Positions 32,238-42,395 are shown, counted from the first letter of the stretch. The stretch: DNA of 64,000 nucleotides from Massilia sp. YIM B02769 (GCF_030411995.1 NZ_JASNRC010000009.1:186001-250000), one strand, 5' to 3'. The notes: generated by a model not told the origin, from the sequence alone. Numbers and translations: made by a program.

Positions 32238-34892
32238 ATGAACGAGTTGATGGCACGGCATAATCACAAGCACACCGCGATCGCGGCCGCAGTCATGATC
32301 CTGGCGATGGGCACCGCGCTGCAGGCGCGGGCCCAGCAAGCCGATACGGCGCAGGAAGGCGGCATGCAGACGGTGGTCGTCACCGGCGTGCGCGCGGCGC
32401 TGGAACAGTCGCTGCGCCAGAAGCGCAACGCCGACTCGGTGGTCGAAGTCGTCACCGCCGAGGACATCGGCAAGATGCCCGACAAGAACGTGGCCGACGC
32501 AATCCAGCGCCTGCCTGGCGTGAACACGCAGTCGTCGGCGGGCGGCGAGGGCGGCTTCGGCGAGAACGACCGCGTCAGCCTGCGCGGCACCAGTCCCAGC
32601 CTGCAGCAAACTTTGTTCAACGGCCACGCGATCAGCACCGGCGACTGGTTCGTGCTGAACCAGATCGGCGGCAACGTCGGCCGTTCCAGCAGCTTCTCGC
32701 TGCTGCCGTCGGAACTGGTCGGCTCGATCGTGGTGCAGAAGAGCGCCACCGCCGACCTGGTCGAAGGCGGCGTCTCCGGTGCGATCAACGTCATCACGCG
32801 CCGTCCGCTCGACTTCCGCCAGCCGCTCACCTTCGAGGCCTCGGCCCAGGCCAACTACAACGATTTGTCGAGCAAGACCAAGCCGCACGTCTCGGCCCTG
32901 GTGGCGATGAAGAACGATGCGGGTACCGCCGGCTTCCTGCTGCAGGGCTTCTCGGAAAAAGCCGCGGTGCGGCGCGATGGCCAGGAGATCCTCGGCTACA
33001 CCCCGATCAGCGCGACCAGCGCCGCCGCCATCGCGAATCCGGCGCTGACCGGCGTGATGGTGCCGACCTTCATCGGCGCTTCGCTGTTCGAGCAGACCAA
33101 GAAGCGCAGCGGCGGCGCCTTCGACGTCGAGCTGCGCCCGGCGCGCGGCGTGTCGCTCGACGTGAACGGCTTCTATTCCGAGCTGAAGGCCGGCCACCAG
33201 AACACCAACTGGCTGGCCGCTCCCGCCAACTCGATCAACACGGCCAACCAGATTCCGCAGAACCCGGTGGTGCGCAACAACACCCTGGTCGGCGCCGGCT
33301 TCGCGGTGAACAACGGCGAAGTCGACAACATCTACCGCCCTGATGCCGGCGGCGAATCCTGGTACCTCGACGTCAACGGCAAGTTCAAGGTCAACGACGA
33401 CCTGAGCCTGTCCGGACGGCTCGGCAAGACCCACGGCGTGGGCTATGACCGCAACGACGTCTATTACCAGAACAACGTCGACGGCGGCATGGTGTACGGG
33501 CTGAACGGCCTGTCGCCGGCCACCATTGCCTACCCCGGCGGGAACACGGCGGTGCCGGGCTCCACGGCCTGGGCCGGCGGCGGCGAGGCGCAATCGGTGG
33601 ACCAGGAAAAGTATGCGCAGATCGACGGCGAATGGCGCCTGCGCGACGGCATGTTCAGCGCGCTGCGCTTCGGCGCCCGCGTGACCGACCACGACCGCAC
33701 CGCCGAGCACCCGCTGGAAACCCGTCCGGGCCCGGTCGGCTTCACCAACCCGGGCCCGGCCTGGAGCGGCCAGATGTACCCGTCCGACTTCGCCAACGAC
33801 CTGGGCGGCAACCTGTCCTCGAACTACTTCAAGTACGACGGCTGGGCGCTCGGCCAGTGGGGCGCGGTGCCGGGCAACCGCCTGCTCGACTACACGCTGC
33901 GCCATAACTGGATGGACGAATTCCAGGTCGGCGAAAAGACCGCCGCGCTGTACGGCATGCTGGAAGCGGGCGGCGACCGCTGGAGCGGCAACATCGGCCT
34001 GCGCGCGGTGCAAACCAAGCAGACCACGATCGTCAACCTGCCGGGCGGCCCGAACCCGGTCACCGGTTCCGCCTTCGGCCCCTACACGCCGACCACCTTC
34101 AAGCGCACCTACCGCGACTACCTGCCGAGCGCGAACGTGAAGTTCGACCTGCGCGACGACCTGGTGCTGCGCGCGGCCGTGGCCAAGACCATGGCGCGGC
34201 CGGACTACTCGGCGCTGGGCGGCTCGGTGTCGCTGAACGACGACGCCCTGAGCGGCAGCGGCGGCAACGTCAACCTCGACCCGGTGCGCTCGACCAACTT
34301 CGACGTCTCGGCCGAATGGTATTACGCGCCAAAGGCGGCGCTGTCGGCGGGCCTGTTCTACATGGACCTGCGCTCGATCGTGGCGCAAGGCACCAGCACC
34401 GGCACCTACTACAACAACAAGCGCAGCGCGCTGGCCGAGTACCAGATCACCTCGCCCTTCAACACCAGCGGCAAGAACAAGGGCATCGAGTTGAGCTGGC
34501 AGCAGCCTTTGTTCAACAACTTCGGCTTCCTGGCCAACTACACCTGGGCCGACGGCGAGCTGGATGACGGCGGCGAGCTGCTGAACTCCTCGAAGCGCAC
34601 CTACAACCTGACCGGCTACTTCGAGAACGACCGCTTCAGCGCGCGCCTGGCCTACAGCTTCCGCTCGGCCTATAAAGCCGGCGTCGACCGCGGCGCCAGC
34701 CAGCACGTGGACGACATGCCGTCGCTGGCGGCCTCGGTGAACGTCAAGCTCACCGAGCAGCTGACCCTGACCTTCGATGCGCTCAATCTCACCAACGAGA
34801 CCATCAAGATGTACGCCGAGAACAAGGACCGGCCGCGCGCGTTCTACTCGAATGGGCGGACCTTCTTCCTGGGCGTGCGCGGGAAGCTGTAA
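32238..34892 (+). CDS. TonB-dependent receptor (Caulobacter type)
   Basis: An 884-residue outer-membrane receptor. Signal peptide about 1-33 (AVMILAMGTALQARAQ); plug domain about 45-180 (VVVTGVRAALEQSLRQKRNAD, then MPDKNVADAIQRLPGVN and RVSLRGTSPSLQQTLFNG); the rest is a 22-strand barrel ending with the aromatic strand RTFFLGVRGKL. It takes up large substrates using TonB energy. Downstream lie a GH20 hexosaminidase and an AmpG-like permease, so N-acetylglucosamine oligomers or cell-wall fragments are the likely cargo (inference). GGAGAG precedes the ATG; a terminator follows at 34928. Confidence 0.93.
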   Translation: MNELMARHNHKHTAIAAAVMILAMGTALQARAQQADTAQEGGMQTVVVTGVRAALEQSLRQKRNADSVVEVVTAEDIGKMPDKNVADAIQRLPGVNTQSSAGGEGGFGENDRVSLRGTSPSLQQTLFNGHAISTGDWFVLNQIGGNVGRSSSFSLLPSELVGSIVVQKSATADLVEGGVSGAINVITRRPLDFRQPLTFEASAQANYNDLSSKTKPHVSALVAMKNDAGTAGFLLQGFSEKAAVRRDGQEILGYTPISATSAAAIANPALTGVMVPTFIGASLFEQTKKRSGGAFDVELRPARGVSLDVNGFYSELKAGHQNTNWLAAPANSINTANQIPQNPVVRNNTLVGAGFAVNNGEVDNIYRPDAGGESWYLDVNGKFKVNDDLSLSGRLGKTHGVGYDRNDVYYQNNVDGGMVYGLNGLSPATIAYPGGNTAVPGSTAWAGGGEAQSVDQEKYAQIDGEWRLRDGMFSALRFGARVTDHDRTAEHPLETRPGPVGFTNPGPAWSGQMYPSDFANDLGGNLSSNYFKYDGWALGQWGAVPGNRLLDYTLRHNWMDEFQVGEKTAALYGMLEAGGDRWSGNIGLRAVQTKQTTIVNLPGGPNPVTGSAFGPYTPTTFKRTYRDYLPSANVKFDLRDDLVLRAAVAKTMARPDYSALGGSVSLNDDALSGSGGNVNLDPVRSTNFDVSAEWYYAPKAALSAGLFYMDLRSIVAQGTSTGTYYNNKRSALAEYQITSPFNTSGKNKGIELSWQQPLFNNFGFLANYTWADGELDDGGELLNSSKRTYNLTGYFENDRFSARLAYSFRSAYKAGVDRGASQHVDDMPSLAASVNVKLTEQLTLTFDALNLTNETIKMYAENKDRPRAFYSNGRTFFLGVRGKL

Positions 34893-34927
34893 GCGGCGCG
34901 GTATAGCGCATCTCCGTGGCGTTTGCG

Positions 34928-34958
34928 GGCAAGGCCAGCGGCGGCCTTGCCTTTTTTT
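34928..34958 (+). terminator. Intrinsic terminator after the TonB receptor
   Basis: A 9-bp perfect stem (34928-34936 with 34943-34951) followed by seven T. It separates the receptor from the hexosaminidase transcript. Confidence 0.92.
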
Positions 34959-35003
34959 CGGCGGTGAGCATGGTCGGCAATGGCGTCCAATGTTGACGTC
35001 AAT

Positions 35004-35227
35004 CGTACGGTGGGCACCCCGTGCCCACGCGGAACGTCGATCATTGTTGGCTAATGTGTTCGACGATAACGACGCAAGCCAGCAGTGTCTCCAAAGCGTC
35101 TCGCTAACGTCTCGTCCACCGAATACGTCGCGGAGCGAAGCCTATACGCAGCCGGCTCGCGGATCAGCACGTATCCGCGTGGGCACTTCGTCTGCGAGGC
35201 CCCCGGCCTCACAGACCCCACCGTACG
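35004..35227. repeat. REPIN-like element B
   Basis: A 224-base element. The short hairpin lies at 35004-35032, and the long inverted hairpin at 35175-35227 (with the extra GGGGTC, GAGGCC type stem). It fills the gap 34893-35257 together with the terminator at 34928; no ORF is seen. It ends 30 bases before the hexosaminidase ATG. Confidence 0.8.
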
Positions 35228-35257
35228 GGTCACACCCTGGCCTTATCAAGGAACACA

Positions 35258-37738
35258 ATGCCGATACCCCATCCAGGCACGGCGCCCATTGCCATCGAAT
35301 GGGAATGCCTGAGCAACTTCGCCGGCGATGCCATCTTCGAAGCGCGCCTGAACCTGCGCAACGTCTCCGGCAAACCCATCGCCCCCGGCTGGCAGCTGTA
35401 TTTCAACGCCTGCCGCAAGGTCATCCCCGATACCGTGAGCGCCGGCTTCGCCATCGCCCACGTGAACGGCGACCTGTTCAAACTCACCGCCCTGGCGGAC
35501 AAGCCTTGGCCGGAAGACGAAGCCTTCGACATCGCCTACCAGGCCCAGTTCTGGGTCATCAGCGTGACCGACGCGCCGCTCGGCTTCTACCTGCTGCCGC
35601 AAGACGGCGGCGTGATCGAACTCGGCGACCCGCGCATCCTGCCCTTCGCCCGCGTCGAACAGCGCATGCGCCACGTCGAAGACCGGGTGCCGACCGCCAA
35701 CGCGGCCCAGCGCTACACCGACAATGCCGCCCTTCACCTGCTCCCGCAAGACCAGGTCGGCCGCATCACGCCGCGCCCGGTCTCGGCCCGCTTCGGCGCC
35801 GGCCGGTGCATGCTCGGAAGCGGCACGCACATCGTCCACGGCCCCGAGCTCGCCAACGAAGCCGCCTTCCTGCGCACGTTGCTGGACGCGCTGCCGGCCG
35901 GCGAAGCGCACACCGCGCAGGTCGTCCTCGAGACCGGCTCCGTGGCGCTGGAAGCCCCGGGCGACGAAGCCTACCAGCTCGACATCGAACCTGACGCCGT
36001 CGTGCTGCGCGGCGCCTCGGCCCACGGCGTCTTCAACGCCATCCAGAGCCTGCGTCAGCTGATCGAGACTGACGGCAGCCTGCCGACCGGCCACGTGCTC
36101 GATGCCCCGCGCTTCGCCTACCGCGGCATGATGCTGGACGTGGCGCGCCACTTCGTCGGCGTCGACACCGTGCTGCGCCTGCTCGACTGCATGGCCGCCT
36201 ATAAACTGAACCGCTTCCACTTCCACCTCACCGACGACGAAGGCTGGCGCCTGCCGATCACGGCGCTGCCCGAGCTGACCGAAGTCGGCGCGCGGCGCGG
36301 CGTCAGCCCGGATGGCAGCCCCTGCCTGCCGCCATCGTTCGGCTCCGGCGCCGACATCGACAGTTCCCCCGGCACCGGCCACTACACCCACGACGAATTC
36401 ATCGCCATCCTGCGTCATGCGCATGCGCGCCATATCGAGGTGGTCCCCGAATTCAACATGCCCGGCCACGCGCGCGCCGCGGTGATGGCGATGCGCGTGC
36501 GCCACGACCGCCTGCTGGCGGCCGGCGACTTTGATGCCGCCTGGGCCTGCCGCCTCGACGATCCCGACGACGCCTCGACCTACGAATCGGTGCAGCTGTG
36601 GCACGACAACGTGATCTGCATCGCGCTGCCCTCGGTGGACCGCTTCATCGATACCGTGGTGGCCGAAGTAAAGGACTTGTTCCGGCAAGCCGGCGTACCG
36701 CTGCGCGCCATCCACACCGGCGGCGACGAAGTGCCGAACGGCGCCTGGATCGGTTCGCCGCGCTGCCGCGCCCGCATGGCGGAGCAGGGCTGGACCGACG
36801 TGGCGCAGCTGCGCTTCGATTTCGTGGCGCGCTGCCGCGCAATCCTGGCGCGCCACGGTCTGGCCTTTGCCGGCTGGGACGATACCGCGCTGACCCACGA
36901 CACCGGCGGCGCCCCCGCACCCGAGCCGCGCTTCGCCGGACCGGACTTCCACGCCTATGTGTGGAACAACGCCTGGGGTTCGGGCCAGGAAGACATCGCC
37001 TACCGCCTGGCGAATGCCGGCTACAGCGTCGTGCTGTCGAACGCGGCGAATCTCTACTTCGACCTGGCCTGCGCCAAGGACCCGGAAGAACCCGGCTACT
37101 ACTGGGCCGGCTTCGTCGGCCTGCGCCAGGCCTTTGCCTTCTGCCCGCTCGACCAGGGGGCGGTGCCGGCGCGCGACCCGATGGGCCGGCGCGTGCCCGA
37201 GGCGCTGCTGGCGCGCCTGGAAAAGCTCGACGGCGGCCGCATCGCCGGCCTGCAGGGCCAGCTGTGGGGAGAAAACGCCCACTCGCGCGCGCGTATCGAA
37301 TACATGGTGGCGCCGCGCCTGCTGGCGCTGGCCGAACGCGCCTGGAGTCCGGACCCGGGCTGGCGCCTGATCGCCGATCCGCGCGAACGCGAAGCGCGCA
37401 TCGACGCCGACTGGAACGAGTTCGCCAACCGCCTCGGCCAGCGCGAACTGCCGCGCCTGGACCGTGCGCCGCTGGCCTGGGCCTACCGCCTGCCGCCGCC
37501 GGGCGTGCGCCTGGAAGAGGGCCGGATCCACGCCAACGTGGCGCTGCCGGGCCTGACGCTGCGCTATACCGTCGACGGCAGCGAGCCGACCGCGGCCAGC
37601 CCACGCTATACGGAGGCGCTGGGTGTTTCCAGCGATGTGCCGCGCGATGCGCGTATAGTCTCCATCGCCAGTTTCGACACACGTGGACGCAGCAGCCGCA
37701 GCGCCACCATCGCCCTGAAGGACGCTTTCGATGTCTGA
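35258..37738 (+). CDS. Beta-N-acetylhexosaminidase, GH20, without visible signal peptide
   Basis: An 826-residue glycosidase. It starts with a chitobiase-like carbohydrate-binding domain (about 1-175), then a GH20b-type domain (175-275), then the catalytic TIM barrel (from ATYRGMMLDVARHF-like APRFAYRGMMLDVARHF). D490-E491 in HTGGDEVPNGAW are the catalytic pair for substrate-assisted cleavage of terminal GlcNAc or GalNAc. A C-terminal chitobiase domain (LRYTVDGSEPT) closes it. The N-terminus is hydrophilic, so it is probably cytoplasmic, unlike secreted relatives. AAGGA precedes the ATG at 35258. It overlaps the permease gene by 8 bases. Confidence 0.92.
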   Translation: MPIPHPGTAPIAIEWECLSNFAGDAIFEARLNLRNVSGKPIAPGWQLYFNACRKVIPDTVSAGFAIAHVNGDLFKLTALADKPWPEDEAFDIAYQAQFWVISVTDAPLGFYLLPQDGGVIELGDPRILPFARVEQRMRHVEDRVPTANAAQRYTDNAALHLLPQDQVGRITPRPVSARFGAGRCMLGSGTHIVHGPELANEAAFLRTLLDALPAGEAHTAQVVLETGSVALEAPGDEAYQLDIEPDAVVLRGASAHGVFNAIQSLRQLIETDGSLPTGHVLDAPRFAYRGMMLDVARHFVGVDTVLRLLDCMAAYKLNRFHFHLTDDEGWRLPITALPELTEVGARRGVSPDGSPCLPPSFGSGADIDSSPGTGHYTHDEFIAILRHAHARHIEVVPEFNMPGHARAAVMAMRVRHDRLLAAGDFDAAWACRLDDPDDASTYESVQLWHDNVICIALPSVDRFIDTVVAEVKDLFRQAGVPLRAIHTGGDEVPNGAWIGSPRCRARMAEQGWTDVAQLRFDFVARCRAILARHGLAFAGWDDTALTHDTGGAPAPEPRFAGPDFHAYVWNNAWGSGQEDIAYRLANAGYSVVLSNAANLYFDLACAKDPEEPGYYWAGFVGLRQAFAFCPLDQGAVPARDPMGRRVPEALLARLEKLDGGRIAGLQGQLWGENAHSRARIEYMVAPRLLALAERAWSPDPGWRLIADPREREARIDADWNEFANRLGQRELPRLDRAPLAWAYRLPPPGVRLEEGRIHANVALPGLTLRYTVDGSEPTAASPRYTEALGVSSDVPRDARIVSIASFDTRGRSSRSATIALKDAFDV

Positions 37739-39044
37739 CGTATCCACCGCCGCCCCTGTCGCCACAAGCGCACCGCCCGCGGCGCGCCATCCGCTGGCCT
37801 GGGTGCCGACCCTGTACCTGGCGCAGGGCTTGCCCTTCTATGCGGTGGCGCTGATCGCCGGCCTGATGTTCAAGAGCATGGGCGTGCCGAACGAGCAGAT
37901 CGCCCGCTGGACCGGGCTGCTCGGCTTTGCCTGGGTGTTCAAGGCTTTATGGAGCCCCTTCCTGGAACTGGCGCGCAGCAAGAAGCGCGCGGTCGTCATC
38001 TTCCAGCTGATCGGTGGCGCCAGCCTGGCGACGGTGGCGCTGGCCTTGCAGTTCCCGAGCTGGTTCGCGCTGTCGATCGCGCTGCTGGCGGTGGTGTCAT
38101 TGGCATCGGCCACCCACGACATCGCGGCCGACGGCCTGTACATCGCCAGCCTGAGTGCGAAGCAGCAGGCAGCCTATGCCGGCTGGCAGGGCGCCTTCTT
38201 CAATGCCGCGAAATTCCTGTCGCTGGGTGGACTGGTGATCCTGGCCGGCTACCTGGAAAAGCGCATCGGCATCGCGCCTGCCTGGACCGTGGTGTTTGCA
38301 TTGCTCGGCGCCGCGCTGGTGGCCCTGGGGTCGTACCACACATGGGCGCTGCCAGGCACGCTCACGGTGCGCACCGCGCAGACCGATTCGCTGCGCAGCA
38401 TCGCCGCCACGCTGCTCGACGTGATCCGCGCCTTCTTCGCCAAGAAGGGCATCTGGATCGGCATCCTGTTCATCATCCTGTTCCGCGCCAGCGAAGGGCA
38501 GATCCAGACCATCGGCCCGCTGTTCCTGCGCGATGCGCGCGCCGTCGGCGGCCTGGGCCTGAGCACGGCCGAAGTGGGGGCGGTGTACGGCACCGCGGGT
38601 ACGGTCGCGTTTTTGGTGGGCAGCATCGCCGGCGGCTACTTCACGTCCTGGCTGGGTTTGAAGCGCGCGATGCTGTTTTTGATCGTGGCGATGAATTTGC
38701 CGAACCTGGTGTTCTGGTATTTGAGCGCGGCGCAGCCCGATTCGCTGCCGCTGATCGCCACCGCGCTCGGCGTGGAGATGTTCGGTTATGGATTCGGCTT
38801 CGTCGGCATCATCCTGTTCATCATGCAGGTGATCGCCAGCGGCCCCTATCAAACCGCGCACTACGCGCTGGGCAGCGGCTTCATGCAGCTGGGCTTCGTG
38901 CTGTTCAAGATGATCAGCGGCGACATTCAGGCGGCGCTGGGTTACCGCCATTTCTTCCTGTGGGTGCTGGTGTGTGCGGTGCCGGTGCTGGTGCTCACGC
39001 GCTTCGTGCGGCTGACGCCTGAAAACAACGGATGTCAGACTTGA
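37731..39044 (+). CDS. AmpG-like MFS permease
   Basis: A 437-residue inner-membrane transporter of the major facilitator superfamily, with about 12 hydrophobic helices. The opening VPTLYLAQGLPFYAVALIAG, then LLGFAWVFKALWSPFLEL and ATHDIAADGLYIASL, match the AmpG/Slc33 branch, which imports muropeptides or GlcNAc-containing sugars using the proton gradient. It overlaps the hexosaminidase gene by 8 bases, so the two are translationally linked. Together they suggest uptake followed by cytoplasmic hydrolysis. It is convergent with the AraC gene (13-base gap). Confidence 0.9.
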   Translation: MSDVSTAAPVATSAPPAARHPLAWVPTLYLAQGLPFYAVALIAGLMFKSMGVPNEQIARWTGLLGFAWVFKALWSPFLELARSKKRAVVIFQLIGGASLATVALALQFPSWFALSIALLAVVSLASATHDIAADGLYIASLSAKQQAAYAGWQGAFFNAAKFLSLGGLVILAGYLEKRIGIAPAWTVVFALLGAALVALGSYHTWALPGTLTVRTAQTDSLRSIAATLLDVIRAFFAKKGIWIGILFIILFRASEGQIQTIGPLFLRDARAVGGLGLSTAEVGAVYGTAGTVAFLVGSIAGGYFTSWLGLKRAMLFLIVAMNLPNLVFWYLSAAQPDSLPLIATALGVEMFGYGFGFVGIILFIMQVIASGPYQTAHYALGSGFMQLGFVLFKMISGDIQAALGYRHFFLWVLVCAVPVLVLTRFVRLTPENNGCQT

Positions 39045-39057
39045 CCCCTGTTGGTTT

Positions 39058-39960
39058 TTAACGCTTTTTGACGGGTAAGGCGAGCCACCCTTGCCATTTG
39101 CCGGCGCCATCGCGCTCGACTTTCTGGATATGCGGCCGCGTGCTGTCCAGGCGCCAGAACGCCTGCTTGTCGAGCCAGTCCTCGTACATGAAGCGGAAAC
39201 GCGGCCAGTCGCCGCAAAAGTCGAGGATGGCATACGAACCTGCCGGCAGCACGCGCAGGCCCAGCGTCGGGTCCGGCCTTGCGTCGCCGCCGAAGCCGAA
39301 GTCATAGCAGTATTCGCGCTCCCCGGTAAAACCCGGATCCTCGTCGAACACGCCATACCAGGCGGCCGCCCGCGTCACGTCGCCACTGCTCTCGCGCTCG
39401 CAGATGAAGTTATTGCAGGCGATCGACAACGCCGCCCCCGACTGCCCGAAGAAGCGCTGGTAGCGCAGCGTGACGGCGGGCAGGGTCTGCACGCGGATGC
39501 GCGCGGCCACGCTGCCCGGTTCGGGCGGGCAGTAGGGCGCCAGGATCACGTCCAGGTTGTCGGGCTCGGCGACAAAGAAGCTGACGTCGCTCTCGCGCCC
39601 GACCTGCTGGTCCATGTAGGTGCGCCAGCCGCCTTCGCGCCAGGCCTTGGCCGACATCGCGAATTGCTGCTTGAAGGCCTTGGCAAAGGCGGCGTTCGAA
39701 GGAAAGCCGCAGTCCTGGGCGATGTGCAGCACCGGCACGTCGGGCTCGTGGCGCAGCAGGTGGGCGGCGCGGCGCAGGCGGCGCTTGCGCTGGTATTCCA
39801 CCGCCGAAAAGCCGGTCAGCTCGCGGAAGATGCGGTCGAAGTGGAAGGAGGAATAGCTGGCCGATGCCGCCAGGTTCTTCAGCGCCAGCGGATCGCCTAC
39901 CGAGTCGAGCATCAGGTCCATCACCTCGTACAGGCGCGAGACGCGCGAAGTCGGCTTCAT
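39058..39960 (-). CDS. AraC family regulator with GyrI-like domain
   Basis: A 300-residue regulator. The N-terminal part has the two AraC helix-turn-helix motifs (LKNLAASASYSSFHFDRIFRELTG, then IAQDCGFPSNAAFAKAFKQQF). The C-terminal part resembles a GyrI/SOUL-like small-molecule-binding domain (about 140-295, VQTLPAVTLRYQRFFGQ, then AWYGVFDEDP). Such regulators respond to drugs or toxic small molecules. I chose the ATG at 39960; ATGs at 39975 and 40011 add residues that look non-native. It is divergent from the M13 peptidase with a 343-base gap. Confidence 0.88.
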   Translation of the reverse strand: MKPTSRVSRLYEVMDLMLDSVGDPLALKNLAASASYSSFHFDRIFRELTGFSAVEYQRKRRLRRAAHLLRHEPDVPVLHIAQDCGFPSNAAFAKAFKQQFAMSAKAWREGGWRTYMDQQVGRESDVSFFVAEPDNLDVILAPYCPPEPGSVAARIRVQTLPAVTLRYQRFFGQSGAALSIACNNFICERESSGDVTRAAAWYGVFDEDPGFTGEREYCYDFGFGGDARPDPTLGLRVLPAGSYAILDFCGDWPRFRFMYEDWLDKQAFWRLDSTRPHIQKVERDGAGKWQGWLALPVKKR

Positions 39961-40303
39961 CGCGCAGCCCCGCATCGGCCCGCAAGGCGGGCTGTCGGCG
40001 CCGCGGCGCAATCTGGCAGGTGGCGGGGAGAAGGGCGCATCAAGGCGGCAGCGGTGATGAAATATTACCCATTATGGCTTAGAAAACGTGCAATAGCGAA
40101 ATATACAGCCGTGGCGCCGGGCCGGTCTTGGCGCGAATGCGACACGGACACCGGCAGCGCCGCCGCCATTTTGCATAACGCCCGTACGTACAGCCGCTAT
40201 GCAGAATCGGCATGCATGCGACAGGCGGGCGCCGGCACTTGGCAATGCCCGGCTTTATGGATTAGCATCCTCCGATCCCAACTATTCCAATCACGGAGAA
40301 AAC
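39961..40303. other. Intergenic region between divergent genes
   Basis: A 343-base gap between the AraC regulator and the M13 peptidase gene. No ORF, repeat or RNA was recognised. An A+T-rich stretch (about 40055-40110, GAAATATTACCCATTATGG and on) is likely to hold promoters for one or both genes. ACGGAG lies before the peptidase ATG. Confidence 0.5.
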
Positions 40304-42370
40304 ATGAAGCGTACCCTGTGCAGCACCCTGATCGCGGGGCTGTTCGCCGTCGCCGCCCACGCCGGTGCGCATGACGAGGCCAACACCAGCGCGCCGTCGA
40401 CCGCTGCCGCAGCCGCCGTCTCGGGCGTCGACAAGGCCGCGATGGACACCGGCGTGCGCGCACAGGACGACTTCTTCCGCCATACCCAGGGCAAGTGGCT
40501 GCAGGACGTCGAGATTCCATCCGACCGTTCGAGCTGGAGCGCCTTCAGCGTGGCCCAGGAAAACGTCGAGAACCAGATCCGCGCCATCATCGAGCAGGCC
40601 GCCGCCGACACCAAGGCCGCCAAGGGTTCGAACGCGCAGAAGATGGGCGACTACTACAACAGCTACCTCGACGAGGCGCGCCGCAACGCGCTCGGCCTTA
40701 CACCACTGAAGGCCGAACTGGCGCGCATCGCCGCCCTGAAGGACAAGCGCGGCATCGCGGCGCTGTCGGCCCACATGGAACGCATCGGCGGCGAGGCGCC
40801 GCTCGGCATGTACGTCGGCCAGGACAGCAAGGATTCGACCCGCTACGTGGTGAGCGTCGGCCAGTCGGGCCTGGGCCTGCCGAACCGCGACTACTACCTG
40901 GCCGACGAAGCGCGCATGAAGGACTTCCGCGCCAAGTACCAGGTCCACATCGAGAAGATGCTGTCCCTGGCAGGCCACAAGGATGCGGCTCTCGAGGCCG
41001 CGAAGATCGTGGCCCTGGAAACCGAAATCGCCAAGGTGCAGTGGAGCGCCGTCGAGAACCGCGACCCGGTCAAGCGCTACAACAAGATGAGCTTCGCCCA
41101 GCTGAAGGACCTGATGCCGGGCTTCGACTGGACCACCTGGATGAAGGACGTCGGCGTGGCCGGCAAGGTCGATTCGCTGATCGTCAGCCAGCCGAGCTAC
41201 CTGGCCGGCCTGGACAAGATCATCGCCGCGACCCCGGTCGATACCTGGAAATCGTATTACGCTTTCCACCTGATCAGCGCCTACGCGCCTTATCTGTCGC
41301 AGCCTTTCGTCGACGAGAGCTTTGCCTTCCGCGGCACCGTGCTGTCGGGCACCAAGGAAAACCGTCCGCTGAACAAGCGTGCGATCGCCCTGGTCAACCG
41401 CGAGCTGAGCGAGGTAGTGGGCAAGGTCTACGTGGAGCGCCACTTCCCGGCCGAGCGCAAGGCGCAGGTCGAGGCGATGGTGAAGAACTTCATCCTCGCC
41501 TTCAAGGAAGGCATCGAGACGCTCGACTGGATGAGCCCTGAAACCAAGAAGCAGGCGCAGATCAAGCTCTCCAAGATGAACGCCAAGATCGGCTACCCGG
41601 AAAAGTGGCGCGATTATTCGTCGCTGAACATCGTGCGCGGCGACGTGGTCGGCAACGTGATGCGCTCGCGCGAGTTCGGCCACCAGTTCGGCATCGACAA
41701 GCTGGGCAAACCGGTCGACCGCCTGGCCTGGAGCATGAGCCCGCAAACCGTGAACGCCTACTACAGCCCGAGCATGAACGAGGTCGTGTTCCCGGCGGCG
41801 CGCCTGCAGGCCCCGCTGTACGATGCGAACGCCGAACCGGCGGTGAACTACGGCGCGGTCGGCATCTCGATCGGCCACGAGATCAGCCACGCTTTTGATG
41901 ACAAGGGTTCGCAGTTCGACGGCGACGGCAATTTGCGCAACTGGTGGACGAAAGAAGACGGCGAGAAGTTCGCCGCGCGCGGCAAGGTGCTGGTGGCGCA
42001 GTACACCGGCTACAGCCCGGTGCAGGGCTACCACCTGAACGGCGAACTGACGCTGGGCGAGAACATCGCCGACAACGCCGGCGCCATCATGGCCAGCCGC
42101 GCTTATAAAATCTCGCTGGGCGGCAAGCCGGCCCCGGTGATCGACGGCTTCACCGCCGAGCAGCGCCTGTTCATGGGCCTGGCCCAGGCCCGCCGCGGCA
42201 AGGCGCGCGACGCGGCCCTGATCGCCCAGGTGAAATCGGACCCGCACTCGCCGTCGGAATTCCGCGTGAATGGCAGCCTGCGCAACCACCCGGGCTTCTA
42301 TGAAGCGTATGACGTGAAGCCGGGCGACAAGATGTACCTGGCGCCGGAAGAGCGGGTGATTTTCTGGTAA
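40304..42370 (+). CDS. M13 family zinc metallopeptidase (neprilysin-like), exported
   Basis: A 688-residue exported peptidase. Signal peptide about 1-22 (LIAGLFAVAAHAGAH). The M13 fold shows GDYYNSYLDEA and NRDYYL in the N-terminal half; the zinc motif H525-E526-x-x-H529 (GHEISHAFDD) and the third ligand E586 (GENIADNAG) in the C-terminal half; and DVKPGDKMYLAPEERVIFW at the end. These enzymes cut short peptides, usually outside the cytoplasm. ACGGAG precedes the ATG at 40304. It is monocistronic, ended by a terminator at 42396. Confidence 0.94.
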   Translation: MKRTLCSTLIAGLFAVAAHAGAHDEANTSAPSTAAAAAVSGVDKAAMDTGVRAQDDFFRHTQGKWLQDVEIPSDRSSWSAFSVAQENVENQIRAIIEQAAADTKAAKGSNAQKMGDYYNSYLDEARRNALGLTPLKAELARIAALKDKRGIAALSAHMERIGGEAPLGMYVGQDSKDSTRYVVSVGQSGLGLPNRDYYLADEARMKDFRAKYQVHIEKMLSLAGHKDAALEAAKIVALETEIAKVQWSAVENRDPVKRYNKMSFAQLKDLMPGFDWTTWMKDVGVAGKVDSLIVSQPSYLAGLDKIIAATPVDTWKSYYAFHLISAYAPYLSQPFVDESFAFRGTVLSGTKENRPLNKRAIALVNRELSEVVGKVYVERHFPAERKAQVEAMVKNFILAFKEGIETLDWMSPETKKQAQIKLSKMNAKIGYPEKWRDYSSLNIVRGDVVGNVMRSREFGHQFGIDKLGKPVDRLAWSMSPQTVNAYYSPSMNEVVFPAARLQAPLYDANAEPAVNYGAVGISIGHEISHAFDDKGSQFDGDGNLRNWWTKEDGEKFAARGKVLVAQYTGYSPVQGYHLNGELTLGENIADNAGAIMASRAYKISLGGKPAPVIDGFTAEQRLFMGLAQARRGKARDAALIAQVKSDPHSPSEFRVNGSLRNHPGFYEAYDVKPGDKMYLAPEERVIFW

Positions 42371-42395
42371 TTGCCGGTCGATTCGACTGATGCGA

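Noticed and set aside
31923..34706. 927-codon open frame antisense to the TonB receptor
   Set aside because: Composition is that of a G+C-driven shadow (Val/Ala/Arg/His rich), with no domain and no ribosome site.
35246..37765. 839-codon frame antisense to the hexosaminidase
   Set aside because: A shadow of the GH20 gene; no protein-like pattern.
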